Origin: an uncultured Candidatus Saccharibacteria bacterium
GTDB lineage: Bacteria; Patescibacteriota; Saccharimonadia; Saccharimonadales; Saccharimonadaceae
Direction: 5' to 3'
Assembly: GCA_938045445.1 (NCBI GenBank)
Contig: CALIMM010000014.1
Location: 82,247-146,246, forward strand
Length of the DNA: 64,000 nt
A program made the position numbers and the translations under genes. Shown here one piece after another: positions 8,337 to 18,996 of the stretch; positions within the stretch are counted from its first letter, which is position 1, and every line of letters begins with the position of its first letter. The notes under the pieces were generated by a model that saw nothing but the letters and a program-made list of their open reading frames with translations, had not been told where the DNA came from and did no database searches.

Positions 8337-9146
8337 ATGTCACAAAAAAATAGAACAAAACACGGCAAAGCCTATAACGAAAGTCCTGAGAAGCGCTGGT
8401 TTGACCGAGTAGTGGCGGTTCCTTTGCTGGTTTGTATGGGCTCGGCTGCTCTCGTTGCCGCTGCGGCGATGCATAAGGAGCTCGGCGATGGGCCAACGCT
8501 CTTCGTGCAGGAGCGCTATGGCAGTGATCTTGATAACCTCGTTAAGGTGCCAAAGTTGCGGACACTCCGTGGTGCGGTGCGCAACACTGCCTCGGCTAAT
8601 GGCTATAACCACAGTAGCGCGGGGCCAGTTGGTAAGCTTGTGCGCAAAGCACATGTAGACGAAGCACCGCAGCTATTGCAAGTATTGCGTGGCAAGATGG
8701 CGATCGTCGGGCCAAGGCCACTAGCCACAGGCGAAGTATATAATGACATTCTTGCTAACCCCGATATCCCTGAAGGCCTCAAACAGCAGTGGATTGAGGC
8801 GCGCAAGACGGCTCGCCCAGGCATTATGGCACCTTATAGCAAAGAGCAGCATGAGGCTGGCTACAAACTGGATATAACTCATATCATCCATATAATGGAA
8901 CAGGACGTTCTGTATGCTGACACAGCCTCACTAAAGAAGGATGCCAAAGTAGTTGCTGCAACGCTCGGTATGGTGGCGACCGACCTTGTACAAAAGCTTA
9001 TGCCGCGGTCTGCCAGTGAATGGTTGCAGGCTAAGACAGGCTTAGCGCCGCATCCAGCAGGCCAAGAGCGTGCGGAGAGCGATGTTGTGGTGGCACTGCA
9101 ACAAGCGCAAGCGCGTCACACCCAACCCGCGCGGCGAGTTGCGTAG
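8337..9146 (+). CDS. Bacterial sugar transferase (polyprenyl-phosphate glycosyl-1-phosphate transferase-like)
   Basis: A 269-residue protein with one hydrophobic N-terminal segment (about residues 22-42) and the PF02397 core: VPKLRTL, then RKAHVDEAPQLLQVLRGKMA and IVGPRPL, including the catalytic Asp-Glu pair. The family transfers a sugar phosphate from UDP-sugar to undecaprenyl phosphate, initiating capsule, O-antigen or glycoprotein glycan synthesis. It is a short form lacking the multi-pass N-terminal region of WbaP/WcaJ. It stands alone, with no glycosyltransferase cluster beside it. The C-terminal 40 residues are Ala/Gln-rich. Confidence 0.88.
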   Translation: MSQKNRTKHGKAYNESPEKRWFDRVVAVPLLVCMGSAALVAAAAMHKELGDGPTLFVQERYGSDLDNLVKVPKLRTLRGAVRNTASANGYNHSSAGPVGKLVRKAHVDEAPQLLQVLRGKMAIVGPRPLATGEVYNDILANPDIPEGLKQQWIEARKTARPGIMAPYSKEQHEAGYKLDITHIIHIMEQDVLYADTASLKKDAKVVAATLGMVATDLVQKLMPRSASEWLQAKTGLAPHPAGQERAESDVVVALQQAQARHTQPARRVA

Positions 9147-10737
<1,591 letters not shown>

Positions 10738-10991
10738 CGACTGATGAGCTCATGGGTTATAGTATGCATTTACATAACAACTAGGGAAGAGGGTTTGAGG
10801 AGTAAACTTTCTCTCGCCACCGTTTCTTTAAAATGCTAAAAGGGTCTTAGTATTTTCCTAAAACACTAGGCTCTTCAATGATCACGCTGCAATAATCACC
10901 ACGGGCAATTTTCTGTTCTACCAGGATGAAAGTACCGCGTCCTTCATATTCTGAGAGAGATGCAAATCTATTGCAGTGAGCAACTCGCCCG
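10738..10991. other. Convergent intergenic region between tgt and yhhQ
   Basis: No convincing gene. On the minus strand 10847-10980 a short stretch encodes a protein-like peptide (SLSEYEGRGTFILVEQKIAR) that is open but has no start or promoter, so it could be a gene remnant. A hairpin-like CTTAGTATTTTCCTAA lies near 10846-10861. Confidence 0.3.
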
Positions 10992-11675
10992 CTAGACACG
11001 CAAACGAAATGGTGTGAAGTTGGTGGTGGTGTCGTAGGTATCGACGGATTCGCGCCGCTTGAGCACGGCGATGACGCGATAGGTAAGTGGTAAGCAGACG
11101 ACCTCAACGGCAAGTTTGAAGCCAAGCCCAACGGCGATATAGTTGAGCAATGCCCCCCCCGTGAGCTGCCCGCCAAAAGCAACGACACAGAATATAATGG
11201 TGTCAAACAAGCTCCCTACCACTGTCGATCCAAGCAGACGCAGCCATAGCTGCCGACCCTTCATGGCAATCTTGAGCTTAGCAACGATGTACGAATTGAG
11301 GAAGCTCCCCGTCAGGAAGGCAAGCAAGCTCGCCACGACGATTTGTGGGAAGAAGCCCAGCACTGCCTCGTAGGCGGCTTGGTCGTGGTACTCTGCCGCC
11401 GCGGGTAGATAGCGCACTAGTGTAAAGCAGCCAATCGCCAGCAGCATGACCCCAAAGGCTGTCCAAATAGCGCGGCGTGCCCGGCGATAGCCATAGACCT
11501 CTGTCATCACATCATCAAAAATATACACGAGTGGGAAGAGTACTGCACCACCATCGAGGATGAGTGGGCCGAGCGCCACCAGCTTGGTGGCAGCAATGTT
11601 GGAGATGAGCAGCGCCGCAACATAGACTGCGAGTATGACGCTAAAGTATCGATAATTTTCGTTCGTCTGTTTCAT
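10992..11675 (-). CDS. yhhQ: Queuosine precursor transporter, YhhQ/VUT family
   Basis: A 227-residue inner-membrane protein with about six transmembrane helices. Family marks are LLISNIAATKLV, the acidic FDDVMTEVYGY motif and GSLFDTIIF. YhhQ imports queuosine precursors (preQ0/preQ1 in E. coli; other members take queuine). ATG 11675 is chosen because TATGAT (11690-11685) ends 9 nt upstream, and a GTG at 11696 would overlap that box. It sits convergent to tgt, so importer and inserting enzyme are adjacent, consistent with salvage from a host or community. Confidence 0.9.
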   Translation of the reverse strand: MKQTNENYRYFSVILAVYVAALLISNIAATKLVALGPLILDGGAVLFPLVYIFDDVMTEVYGYRRARRAIWTAFGVMLLAIGCFTLVRYLPAAAEYHDQAAYEAVLGFFPQIVVASLLAFLTGSFLNSYIVAKLKIAMKGRQLWLRLLGSTVVGSLFDTIIFCVVAFGGQLTGGALLNYIAVGLGFKLAVEVVCLPLTYRVIAVLKRRESVDTYDTTTNFTPFRLRV

Positions 11676-11726
11676 GCTTTGTTTATCATACCACACCTGC
11701 CAAGAAACCTGCTATAATAAACCCAT

Positions 11727-11803
11727 GCCCCGATAGCTCAGCTGGATAGAGCAGAGGACTTCTAAGCCTAAGGCCGTAGGTTCGAATCCTACTCGGGGCG
11801 CCA
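11727..11803 (+). tRNA. tRNA-Arg(TCT)
   Basis: Acceptor GCCCCGA/TCGGGGC, anticodon loop CTTCTAA giving TCT (Arg, AGA), T-arm GTAGGTTCGAATCCTAC, CCA encoded. The anticodon stem is weak: the pair next to the loop is A-G and the outer pair G-A. A TATAAT box is at 11713-11718. Confidence 0.92.
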
Positions 11804-11815
11804 TTTTTATCGTTA

Positions 11816-11842
11816 TACCCCGTCTCGATGGGGTTGTTTTTA
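11816..11842 (+). terminator. Terminator of tRNA-Arg(TCT)
   Basis: ACCCC-gtctcgat-GGGGT followed by TGTTTTTA. Confidence 0.7.
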
Positions 11843-11900
11843 TTACATACAACATGCATTTACATGCTGCGCGAGGCTATGCTATAGTACAGCGAGATTT

Positions 11901-13094
11901 ATGCAAGATGTGACCAACCACGACCTCCTCAAGCGCAACATTATCAAATATTCGTGGTTTCGGATTTTTACCAAGCGTGTCTACTTGCCCCTCATTACGG
12001 TGCAGCTGGTGAATGTTGGTAAAGTGAGTTTGGATGAGCTGGCACTGATGGTCGTTATCTCGTCTATCGTCCAGGCAGCGCTGCAGATGCCAGCGGGTTA
12101 TGTGGCCGATAAGTTTGGCAATCGGCGGGCGATTATCCTTGGTGCGAGCATTGCCGTGGCCTCGCCACTGTTGTATGCTTGGTGGCCGAGCTTTTGGGGT
12201 GGGCTGATTGCCTCAGTTTTGTTCTTTGGTGGCTATGCGTTCCAGTCTGGTGCGGTCGAGGCCTTTATGCACGATTCTTTGACGGCGCTAGGGCGAGCGC
12301 GCGACTATACCAAGGTGATGGGCCGCGCCCAGACGTATGGATTGATTGGTAATACTGTGCTCATTATTGTAGTGCCACTCACGTACCGTATTCATCATAC
12401 ACTCCCGTTTTTGATTGGCTTTTTGTCGCTTGCTGCGACGGTGTGGTTGGCGCTGAGCTTTGCTCATCCACCACGCCGCACGACTGCACAGGCTCAGCGG
12501 CCACGGCAGGCTGCTCGCGCAATCATTACTGCGAAGAATCTCGCACTCTTCGTCTTTGCTGGCTTCTTGGCTGGTGTGTCTAATAAAGGGCTAGAATATC
12601 GCGAGCTACTCTTCCAGCATGTTGGTATTGCCGTGGAGTGGTTTGGGGTGATTGCGGCGGTTGGGAGCCTGGGTGGAGCGTTACTGGGCTGGTATGTGCA
12701 TTGGTTTGACCGCCTGCGGCCACTGGCATTTTATTGGGTCGATGCGTGGATTATGGCGCTGTGTATTGTCTTGATGGGCGTAACGTCAAGCCCGATTATC
12801 GCGGTCATTGCTGTTGTGCTATTTACTGCATATACGCGAGTCCGACCGATTGTTTTGCAGTCAAAGATTCTCAGCGAGCTGCAGCATACATACAAAGCAA
12901 CGCTCCTCTCTGCGCTGAATATGTTTACGTTGCTTGGTGACGTTGTGGCGATTAGCTTGCTCACCCGGATGGTCAATCAGTATGGCTATAGTGCGGGGCA
13001 TGTGTGGTTTGGTGGGGCAGTTGGGGTGATTGCGCTTGGTCTGTGGCTGGTGATGTGCGTTGAGGCACTGTGGCGTCGCAAGAAGGCGCGCTAA
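11901..13094 (+). CDS. Major facilitator superfamily transporter
   Basis: A 397-residue, 12-helix MFS permease. The loop 2-3 signature is visible as GYVADKFGNRRAI (G-x3-D-x2-G-x-R-x). There is a long basic cytoplasmic loop after helix 6 (HPPRRTTAQAQRPRQ). Its substrate is unknown; sugar or drug efflux would both fit. A -10 TATAGT (11883-11888) lies 12 nt before the ATG. It lies alone between two tRNA genes. Confidence 0.88.
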   Translation: MQDVTNHDLLKRNIIKYSWFRIFTKRVYLPLITVQLVNVGKVSLDELALMVVISSIVQAALQMPAGYVADKFGNRRAIILGASIAVASPLLYAWWPSFWGGLIASVLFFGGYAFQSGAVEAFMHDSLTALGRARDYTKVMGRAQTYGLIGNTVLIIVVPLTYRIHHTLPFLIGFLSLAATVWLALSFAHPPRRTTAQAQRPRQAARAIITAKNLALFVFAGFLAGVSNKGLEYRELLFQHVGIAVEWFGVIAAVGSLGGALLGWYVHWFDRLRPLAFYWVDAWIMALCIVLMGVTSSPIIAVIAVVLFTAYTRVRPIVLQSKILSELQHTYKATLLSALNMFTLLGDVVAISLLTRMVNQYGYSAGHVWFGGAVGVIALGLWLVMCVEALWRRKKAR

Positions 13095-13376
13095 ATTAGT
13101 TAACTTCAGTATTTACCTACCCTATCCATTCGTCATTTTTAATCATCTGCTCTACCCAATGAAATATAGTGATGACCCCTATTATAGATAGGAAGACTCA
13201 CTATAGAAGCGGTGATAAGCCTGAGGAGAAGCAAGCAACCTGGTGAGAGGAGAGAGGTATAAGGTAGTAAAGTTTTGAGATTGAGGATGAACAGCCGCAG
13301 GCAATAGACAAACCACGCTATCTCTGCTACAATACAGCATGTCAGCAGCACAGTAAGGTTTGCTGTGCGATTGTCT

Positions 13377-13455
13377 GGTGGATATAGCTCAGTTTGGTTA
13401 GAGCGCTGGTTTGTGGCACCGGAGGCCGTGAGTTCAAGTCTCATTATCCACCCCA
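13377..13455 (+). tRNA. tRNA-His(GTG)
   Basis: Acceptor GTGGATA/TATCCAC with an extra 5' G (13377) facing C73, as expected for tRNA-His. Anticodon loop TTGTGGC gives GTG. CCA is encoded. Confidence 0.95.
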
Positions 13456-13462
13456 AGATAAA

Positions 13463-13490
13463 TTCCCGGATGATTCCGGGGTTTTATTTT
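13463..13490 (+). terminator. Terminator of tRNA-His
   Basis: CCCGGA-tgat-TCCGGG followed by GTTTTATTTT. Confidence 0.75.
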
Positions 13491-13920
13491 GGTTTGATGT
13501 CGTTTTGCTACTTACTATTGTAACTGTAGTAATTTTATAATATGAAGCGCACAGCTACTTTTTTGTGCTCAATCACTATCTTTATCTTTGCCGCTTCGTC
13601 TTATAGAGGGAAAGCTTGCCGCCAGACTCGATAGGCTATCAGCTTAGCGTAAGAGGTTGATGTTTGGCAATTATCACTTCATTCTGCTCAGCGGTGACTT
13701 CACTTGATTATCATCAGAAGATCAAAACATATGTCTGATGTGTTTGTTCGTGCGCTCTTACTTTTTTGCATTCATTTTCTCGTGCTATGCGAGGTAACAA
13801 TCGATCTTCGCAGTTCATCAGACAAAATACTAGCGAACGGGGGGTTGACGGTGAAAAAGTAGGCCTTCTAAGACTTAGGCTCTAGGTATGCAAAGTCTGC
13901 GCACAATGCGACATACAGCA
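13491..13920. other. Gene-poor region
   Basis: No confident gene in about 430 bases. A 30-codon plus-strand frame at 13542-13634 begins with a signal-peptide-like sequence (MKRTATFLCSITIFIFAASS) and then stops, which could be the remnant of a secreted protein gene; there is no SD sequence. Otherwise the stretch is AT-rich and unstructured. Confidence 0.35.
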
Positions 13921-13949
13921 AGAGAACCTCTTGTTATGAGAGGTTCTCT
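13921..13949 (-). terminator. Hairpin downstream of murA
   Basis: Perfect 11-bp stem AGAGAACCTCT/AGAGGTTCTCT with a 7-nt loop, 33 bases after the murA stop. The U-tract is weak, so it may be a terminator or an mRNA-stabilising hairpin. Confidence 0.55.
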
Positions 13950-13981
13950 CTATTGGCGCGGTAAGACAAGCTAAGAAGCGG

Positions 13982-15508
13982 CTAATATTCCCACGTTGTC
14001 TCGATATCCGCCCCGAGAGTGTTGAGTCGGTTAGCAAAGTCTTCGTAGCCTCGGTTGATATTGTACACGTCACGCAGGATGGAGCGCCCAGGGGCTGCGA
14101 GCATAGCTAGCATCACGACGACGCTGGGGCGCAAGGCTGGCGGTGCGACGACATCGGCAGGCTTCCAGCGGGTAGGGCCGCTGATGTAAACGCGGTGTGG
14201 ATCGACCATCTCTACTTGTGCGCCAAGGCGAGTGAGGTCGGTGAAGTAAATGGCGCGGTTATCATAGCTCCAGTCGTGCACCAGAGTGCGGCCCGTTGCT
14301 ACCGTGGCGATGAGACCAAGGAAGGGGAGATTATCCATATTGATGCCTGGGAAGGGCATACTGTGGAGCTTGTCTTGTGGAGCGGTGAGAGTCGATTTGT
14401 GCAGGCTAATATCAACCAAGCGAGTCTGGCCATTGCGCGCTGGGTACTCGCTGGAGAGTTCATATTGTAAGCCCATACCGCGCAGCACTGCTAGCTCGAG
14501 CTCGAGGAATTCGATTGGTGCCCGGCGGATGGTAATAGCAGAGTCTGTCACTACACCTGCTGCGATGAAGCTCATTGCCTCGATAGGGTCTTCGCTCGGA
14601 CAATATTCGACTGTTTGGTTGATCTCGCTGACGCCATGGATGGTGAGGGTCGTTGTGCCGATGCCATCGATCTGCACCCCAAGCTTTTGCAAGAAGAAAC
14701 AGAGGTCTTGCACCATGTAGTTGGGGCTGGCGTTGCGAATCGTCACGACGCCTGGGTGGAGTGCTGCCGCCATAATAACATTCTCAGTGACGGTGTCGCC
14801 GCGCTCGGTGAGGACGATGGCGTGCTCAACCATATGCGGGTTGGCTGTTGCTTGGTAGTAGTCGGTCGTTGCCTCGACAGTGAGGCCAAAGGGTGCGAGG
14901 CCCGCCATGTGTGGTCCGACCGTCCGCGTGCCAAGGTTGCACCCACCCGCAAATGGGATTTGGAATGACTCATATTGATGGAGCAATGGCCCCAGGAACA
15001 TAATAATGCTGCGGGTGCGCTTGGCTGCGGCGATATCCATCTCGTCTAGATGGAGGGTGCGTGGTGGGGTGATCTCGAGGTCGTTGTGCTCAAGCCAGCG
15101 ACAGCGCACGCCAATGCTTTCGAGCACCTCAATGATGCGATTAACTTCCTCGATCCGGGCCACTCGGCGCAGCGTCGTCTTGCCTTTATTAAGGAGGCTT
15201 GCGCAGAGCAGAGCTACAGCGGCATTTTTACTGGTCTTCACCTCAATCTCGCCATGGAGTGAGCCGCCACCATTGATGACGAAGTTTGTTTTGCCAGCTT
15301 TGTTGATGCGGACAATCTCGCTGCTCAGCACTTCGCCAATGCGAGCGATCATCTCTAAGCTGATGTTTTGGCCGCCCTTTTCGATGCGATTGATGGCCGA
15401 CTGGCTCGTGCCAAGTGCTGCAGCGAGCTCGGCTTGCGTCATACCGCGTGCTTGGCGGGTTTCTTGGATGAGTGTTCCGATATTACGGAGATATTTTGCT
15501 GTTCCCAT
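13982..15508 (-). CDS. murA: XRE helix-turn-helix fused to UDP-GlcNAc enolpyruvyl transferase (MurA)
   Basis: A 508-residue fusion. Residues about 10-65 form a Cro/C1-type HTH (ARGMTQAELAAALGTSQSAI). Residues about 75-508 form the EPSP-synthase-like MurA barrel, with the catalytic cysteine at 190 (PFAGGCNLGTR). MurA makes the first committed step of peptidoglycan synthesis, UDP-GlcNAc plus PEP to enolpyruvyl-UDP-GlcNAc. ATG 15508 is chosen because a TTGACA (15543-15538) and a 17-nt-spaced -10 place transcription start at that codon. A 20-bp palindrome fills the promoter spacer and recurs before murB, so the HTH may sense and control the pathway. Confidence 0.92.
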   Translation of the reverse strand: MGTAKYLRNIGTLIQETRQARGMTQAELAAALGTSQSAINRIEKGGQNISLEMIARIGEVLSSEIVRINKAGKTNFVINGGGSLHGEIEVKTSKNAAVALLCASLLNKGKTTLRRVARIEEVNRIIEVLESIGVRCRWLEHNDLEITPPRTLHLDEMDIAAAKRTRSIIMFLGPLLHQYESFQIPFAGGCNLGTRTVGPHMAGLAPFGLTVEATTDYYQATANPHMVEHAIVLTERGDTVTENVIMAAALHPGVVTIRNASPNYMVQDLCFFLQKLGVQIDGIGTTTLTIHGVSEINQTVEYCPSEDPIEAMSFIAAGVVTDSAITIRRAPIEFLELELAVLRGMGLQYELSSEYPARNGQTRLVDISLHKSTLTAPQDKLHSMPFPGINMDNLPFLGLIATVATGRTLVHDWSYDNRAIYFTDLTRLGAQVEMVDPHRVYISGPTRWKPADVVAPPALRPSVVVMLAMLAAPGRSILRDVYNINRGYEDFANRLNTLGADIETTWEY

Positions 15509-15514
15509 GCTTGT

Positions 15515-15543
15515 ACGATATATCATCGGTGATATATTGTCAA
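15515..15543 (-). promoter_or_regulatory. murA core promoter with embedded palindromic operator
   Basis: TTGACA (15543-15538), 17-nt spacer, TATCGT (15520-15515), then 6 nt to ATG 15508. The spacer is filled by ATATATCA-N4-TGATATAT (15518-15537). The same palindrome in the same position occurs at murB (20883-20902). Confidence 0.75.
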
Positions 15544-15772
15544 ACACAAGCGTCTCGTGCTGCGAAAAGAAATGTGGAGGTTAGACTGCGAAGCTTCATT
15601 AATAACTCCATCAGCCCTTTCTGTTATTTCATCTAGTTGTGCGCAAGACGATGTACTGTACGAGCAAGAGTCTAGTCCTCACATTGGGCGGCTGTGCTAT
15701 ACTACACATATGATCTGATGAAAAGTGCATAGCGAATCCTAAGATATAACCAACAAACAAGGAGTATTACCC

Positions 15773-17047
15773 ATGCACGAAACAACTATTGCTACCCTTA
15801 TCATCCGTGAGCAGCAGCGCCAACGCGAAGGCTTGGAGCTCATCCCGAGTGAGAATTATGTCTCTGGTGATGTACTACGGGCGCTTGGGAGTGTCTTTAC
15901 CAACAAATATAGCGAGGGTTACCCAGGCCGGCGTTATTATGGCGGGCAACAGTATACCGACCAAGTAGAGCAGCTGGCAATCGACCGTGCCAAGCAGCTC
16001 TTCCGGGCTGACCATGCCAATGTTCAGCCACATAGTGGCGCTCAGGCGAATGAAGCAGTGTATTTTGCATGGTGCGAGCCAGGTGATACTATTCTCGCGA
16101 TGGATCTGGGTCATGGTGGCCACCTGACGCATGGTGCGCCTGTGACGCATAGTGCTCGTGAGTATAATTTTGTTCGCTACAAAATGAAAGATGTGAGAAC
16201 GGGCGAGATTGACTACAATGAGCTACATCGGATGGCGCAAGAACATCGACCAAAGATCATCCTGGCGGGCTTTAGTGCCTATCCGCGCCAGCTAGATTTT
16301 GCACGCTTTGCGGCGATCGGCCATGAGGTTGGTGCTTTGCTCATGGCTGATATGGCGCATATCGCGGGACTGATTGCTGGTGGAGTGGCGGAGAATCCAC
16401 TTGACCATGGTTTTCACGTTATGACGACAACGACGCACAAGACGCTGCGCGGGCCGCGTGGTGGGCTCATCGTTAGCAAAGGAGTAGCGAGCAACCCACT
16501 CAAGCGCCCAGCCAAGACTCTCGAGAATATTCCGACACTCATCGATCGAGCGGTCTTTCCTGGTATTCAGGGTGGGCCACATATGCATACGATTGCCGCC
16601 AAGGCAGTGGCCTTTGGCGAGGCGCTCCAACCAGCCTTTCGTACCTATGCTCAGCAGGTGGTGGCTAATGCCGCTGTCTTAGCACAGGAGCTGCAGCAGC
16701 GCGGCTTTGTGCTCGTGACGGGTGGCACAAGCAATCACCTCATCTTGGCCGATATCCACACGAGCTTTGGGATTGATGGTAAGACGGCGGAGATTGCGAT
16801 GGATAAGATCGGCTTGACACTTAACGCTAATGCCATCCCTGATGATCCACTGCCGCCATTTCGCCCTAGTGGCATTCGCCTTGGTACGCCAGCGGCAACA
16901 ACGCGCGGCCTAGAGCCGCAGCATATGCCGCAGATTGCTGAGTGGATGCAGCAAGCCATCGACTACCGTGATGATGAGGCAGAGCTAGCTAAGCTCCGCA
17001 CCGATGTTGCACACTTCTTGGCGGATTTCCCGGTGCCAACGGAATAG
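15773..17047 (+). CDS. glyA: Serine hydroxymethyltransferase
   Basis: A 424-residue PLP enzyme interconverting serine and glycine with transfer of a one-carbon unit to tetrahydrofolate. The PLP lysine lies in TTTTHKTLRGPRGG, and LIPSENYVS plus YPGRRYYGG are family signatures. Unlike many neighbours it has a clear SD (AAGGAG, about 15758-15763) and a TATACT box near 15698, hence a conventional leader of about 65 nt. FolD at 21139-21969 uses the one-carbon unit it generates. Confidence 0.96.
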   Translation: MHETTIATLIIREQQRQREGLELIPSENYVSGDVLRALGSVFTNKYSEGYPGRRYYGGQQYTDQVEQLAIDRAKQLFRADHANVQPHSGAQANEAVYFAWCEPGDTILAMDLGHGGHLTHGAPVTHSAREYNFVRYKMKDVRTGEIDYNELHRMAQEHRPKIILAGFSAYPRQLDFARFAAIGHEVGALLMADMAHIAGLIAGGVAENPLDHGFHVMTTTTHKTLRGPRGGLIVSKGVASNPLKRPAKTLENIPTLIDRAVFPGIQGGPHMHTIAAKAVAFGEALQPAFRTYAQQVVANAAVLAQELQQRGFVLVTGGTSNHLILADIHTSFGIDGKTAEIAMDKIGLTLNANAIPDDPLPPFRPSGIRLGTPAATTRGLEPQHMPQIAEWMQQAIDYRDDEAELAKLRTDVAHFLADFPVPTE

Positions 17048-17125
17048 ACAAAAGGTCAGAGGTTTGCCACTGTCATTGATAATTGTGTCTCGCTAGGTGC
17101 AGTAGTAATACATTCGCATATCTAA

Positions 17126-17153
17126 AACACCCGCCAGAGAGCGGGTGTTTTTG
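17126..17153 (+). terminator. glyA terminator
   Basis: Perfect 9-bp stem AACACCCGC-cagaga-GCGGGTGTT followed by TTTG. It lies between convergent glyA and the pilin gene. Confidence 0.9.
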
Positions 17154-17171
17154 TTGATTGAGAGGATAAGC

Positions 17172-17585
17172 TTAGCAGCTGCCTCGGACGATATCCTCGG
17201 TTTTGTCGCCCTTCTTGTAGGTGATTTTCGCGCCCTTACCACTACCACACTGGGTATACAAGACAGGAGTGTCGTTGTTTGGTGTGCCAGATGTGATGAT
17301 CTTCTTCTTAAGGTCAGGGTCGATCTTTGCTTCAGTTACTTTATCGTCAACAAGATTGCTACTGACTTGCGCGGCTGTTGGGTATTCACCCTTCTGGCTG
17401 TTCCACGCCTCTACCTTGGTCGAGAGCTGTGATGCAGCGCCAGCGGCTGCAGAGTCGCGAGCGCGTTGCTGGATGCCGTTGTAAGCGACGATGGTAATAG
17501 CCGCTAGGATGGCGATGATCACAATCACGATGAGAAGCTCGACAATTGTGAAACCGCGCAGGTTACGTTGAGTTTTTGTTGTCAT
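17172..17585 (-). CDS. Type IV major pilin-like protein
   Basis: A 137-residue prepilin. A short basic leader ends in Gly, followed by the N-methylated helix FTIVELLIVIVIIAILAAI with Glu5, then an alpha-beta domain with a C-terminal disulfide pair (QCGSG and a terminal GSC). Prepilin peptidase would cleave after RG. A clear SD (AAGGAGG) and TATAAT upstream suggest strong expression, unlike the leaderless minor pilin operon next to it. It is probably the main subunit of a T4P-like fibre used in surface attachment or motility. Confidence 0.88.
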   Translation of the reverse strand: MTTKTQRNLRGFTIVELLIVIVIIAILAAITIVAYNGIQQRARDSAAAGAASQLSTKVEAWNSQKGEYPTAAQVSSNLVDDKVTEAKIDPDLKKKIITSGTPNNDTPVLYTQCGSGKGAKITYKKGDKTEDIVRGSC

Positions 17586-17795
17586 ACAGAGTTACCCCTC
17601 CTTGTTACTGATTATATTACGATCATACTACGAACATTCATTAAACACAAGCTTTTTGAGCACAGATGTCTGAGAATATTTTTCAGAGATAGTGCGCGCA
17701 CTAGCATAGGCTGAATTGTGGCTAATGGCGCGCTAGTATAGCTAGGATACCTAAGATACCTAAGCTATACGCCGTCTGTTATTTTCTCGATTCAG

Positions 17796-18611
17796 CTAAT
17801 TATTAATTCGCCGAGCCTGCATTGACCCCCGAGCATGAATGGTCTGGCCAGTGCTGAGGGCGGCAATATCCACTGTAGCAGAGACGACGGTGGTGCTATC
17901 GTTTGGTGTGGTGCTGGCCGCTTGATTAAAACCCGTTGCATAGCCAAAGCGAATACTCGATACATTATTCGCGACGCGTGTATCGAGCGCTTTGCAAGGG
18001 CCACCAGTGTAGTTGCAAGTGCTTTGCTGCCAGGGCTGGCCACACATCGTGTTGTTGCTGGGGTTGGTAGCATTGAATTCGTATTGGCTTGGCACGATAG
18101 TTCGCCGCCAAAGGGTAGTACCTTGCACAAAGTAGACAACCTTGACGGTAAGTGGGTTATTTGTGCGGTAGAGCTTGGCGGCTAGGTCAGCTTGAGTGCG
18201 GCAGGGGTTGGCTTGGCTGTTGAGATAGATGAGTTCACGCTGGGTGTCGGAGGGGTTGCGGTCGGTGGCGTATTGAGTGAGGATCAAGACATTATCGCCC
18301 GCGAAGTGCTGCGCCCAGTTGGCTGCGACGGCTTTGCTCTCGACCTTTGTCGCCAGGCGGACATCTTGCTCGATTTGGTCAAGTGCATCTTCCATACTAT
18401 ACGTCAGTGCACCGCGCTGGTTGGAAATAACAATCGAGCTCAGCAGCCCCACCAGGGCAGCAACCAATACGCCAACCACCACGACAATAATAGGGATCAC
18501 TACTAGCATTTCCACCACAGTAAAGCCACGCTGTTGGTGTCGCGCAGGGTAGATATGGCGGATGAGCTGCTGCATTCGCTCTCGGATATTAGTGGCTGCT
18601 GAGAATCGCAT
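17796..18611 (-). CDS. Minor pilin/pseudopilin (PilW-like size)
   Basis: A 271-residue protein with a long 27-residue leader ending QQRG, then the class III signal FTVVEMLVVIPIIVVVV, and a large extracellular domain containing several cysteines (PCRTQ, MCGQPW, TCNYTGGPCK). It is the last gene of a three-gene minor pilin operon; its start overlaps the preceding gene by 23 bp. Length and cysteine content suit a tip or minor pilin. Confidence 0.82.
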   Translation of the reverse strand: MRFSAATNIRERMQQLIRHIYPARHQQRGFTVVEMLVVIPIIVVVVGVLVAALVGLLSSIVISNQRGALTYSMEDALDQIEQDVRLATKVESKAVAANWAQHFAGDNVLILTQYATDRNPSDTQRELIYLNSQANPCRTQADLAAKLYRTNNPLTVKVVYFVQGTTLWRRTIVPSQYEFNATNPSNNTMCGQPWQQSTCNYTGGPCKALDTRVANNVSSIRFGYATGFNQAASTTPNDSTTVVSATVDIAALSTGQTIHARGSMQARRINN

Positions 18612-18996
18612 GGCGAACCTCCGATTGGCTAGAGCCTTGCCCGTAGCGTACCGTTACCGATACACGGCTTATCTGTGGTGCGGTAGTGCTATAGGGGCAA
18701 TCAATGATGATGGTAGCACTAACAGGCTGAGGTAAGCCATCGGTATCGAGCGAGTGGTCGGTCGTGAGGTTGCGATTGGCCGCGCGGTTTGTGCACGGCG
18801 TTGGTGTGCCATCGCCAACTTCGCGGCGGAGCAGCTCATACCCGACAATACTCGCCTTGGCATCGCGATTGGCTTCTGTGGCGCTCTGGATTGTCACAAT
18901 GTAGAGCTGGTAGAGCGTCCCAACAAAGAGCACGCCCAGCACCATCGTCACCAACATCTCTACCAGAGTAAAGCCAGCGTCTGGACTATGCTTCAT
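18589..18996 (-). CDS. Minor pilin/pseudopilin
   Basis: A 135-residue protein with leader MKHSPDAG then FTLVEMLVTMVLGVLFVGTL. The start overlaps the upstream stop in ATGA (18993-18996), indicating coupling. The extracellular part has two cysteines (TPCTNR, IDCPYS). A longer in-frame extension upstream is rejected because it lies within the preceding gene. Confidence 0.82.
   Translation of the reverse strand: MKHSPDAGFTLVEMLVTMVLGVLFVGTLYQLYIVTIQSATEANRDAKASIVGYELLRREVGDGTPTPCTNRAANRNLTTDHSLDTDGLPQPVSATIIIDCPYSTTAPQISRVSVTVRYGQGSSQSEVRHAILSSH

Noticed and set aside
13139..13456. 105-codon minus-strand frame at tRNA-His
   Set aside because: Begins inside the tRNA gene and has no promoter; the hydrophobic stretch is from AT-rich intergenic DNA.
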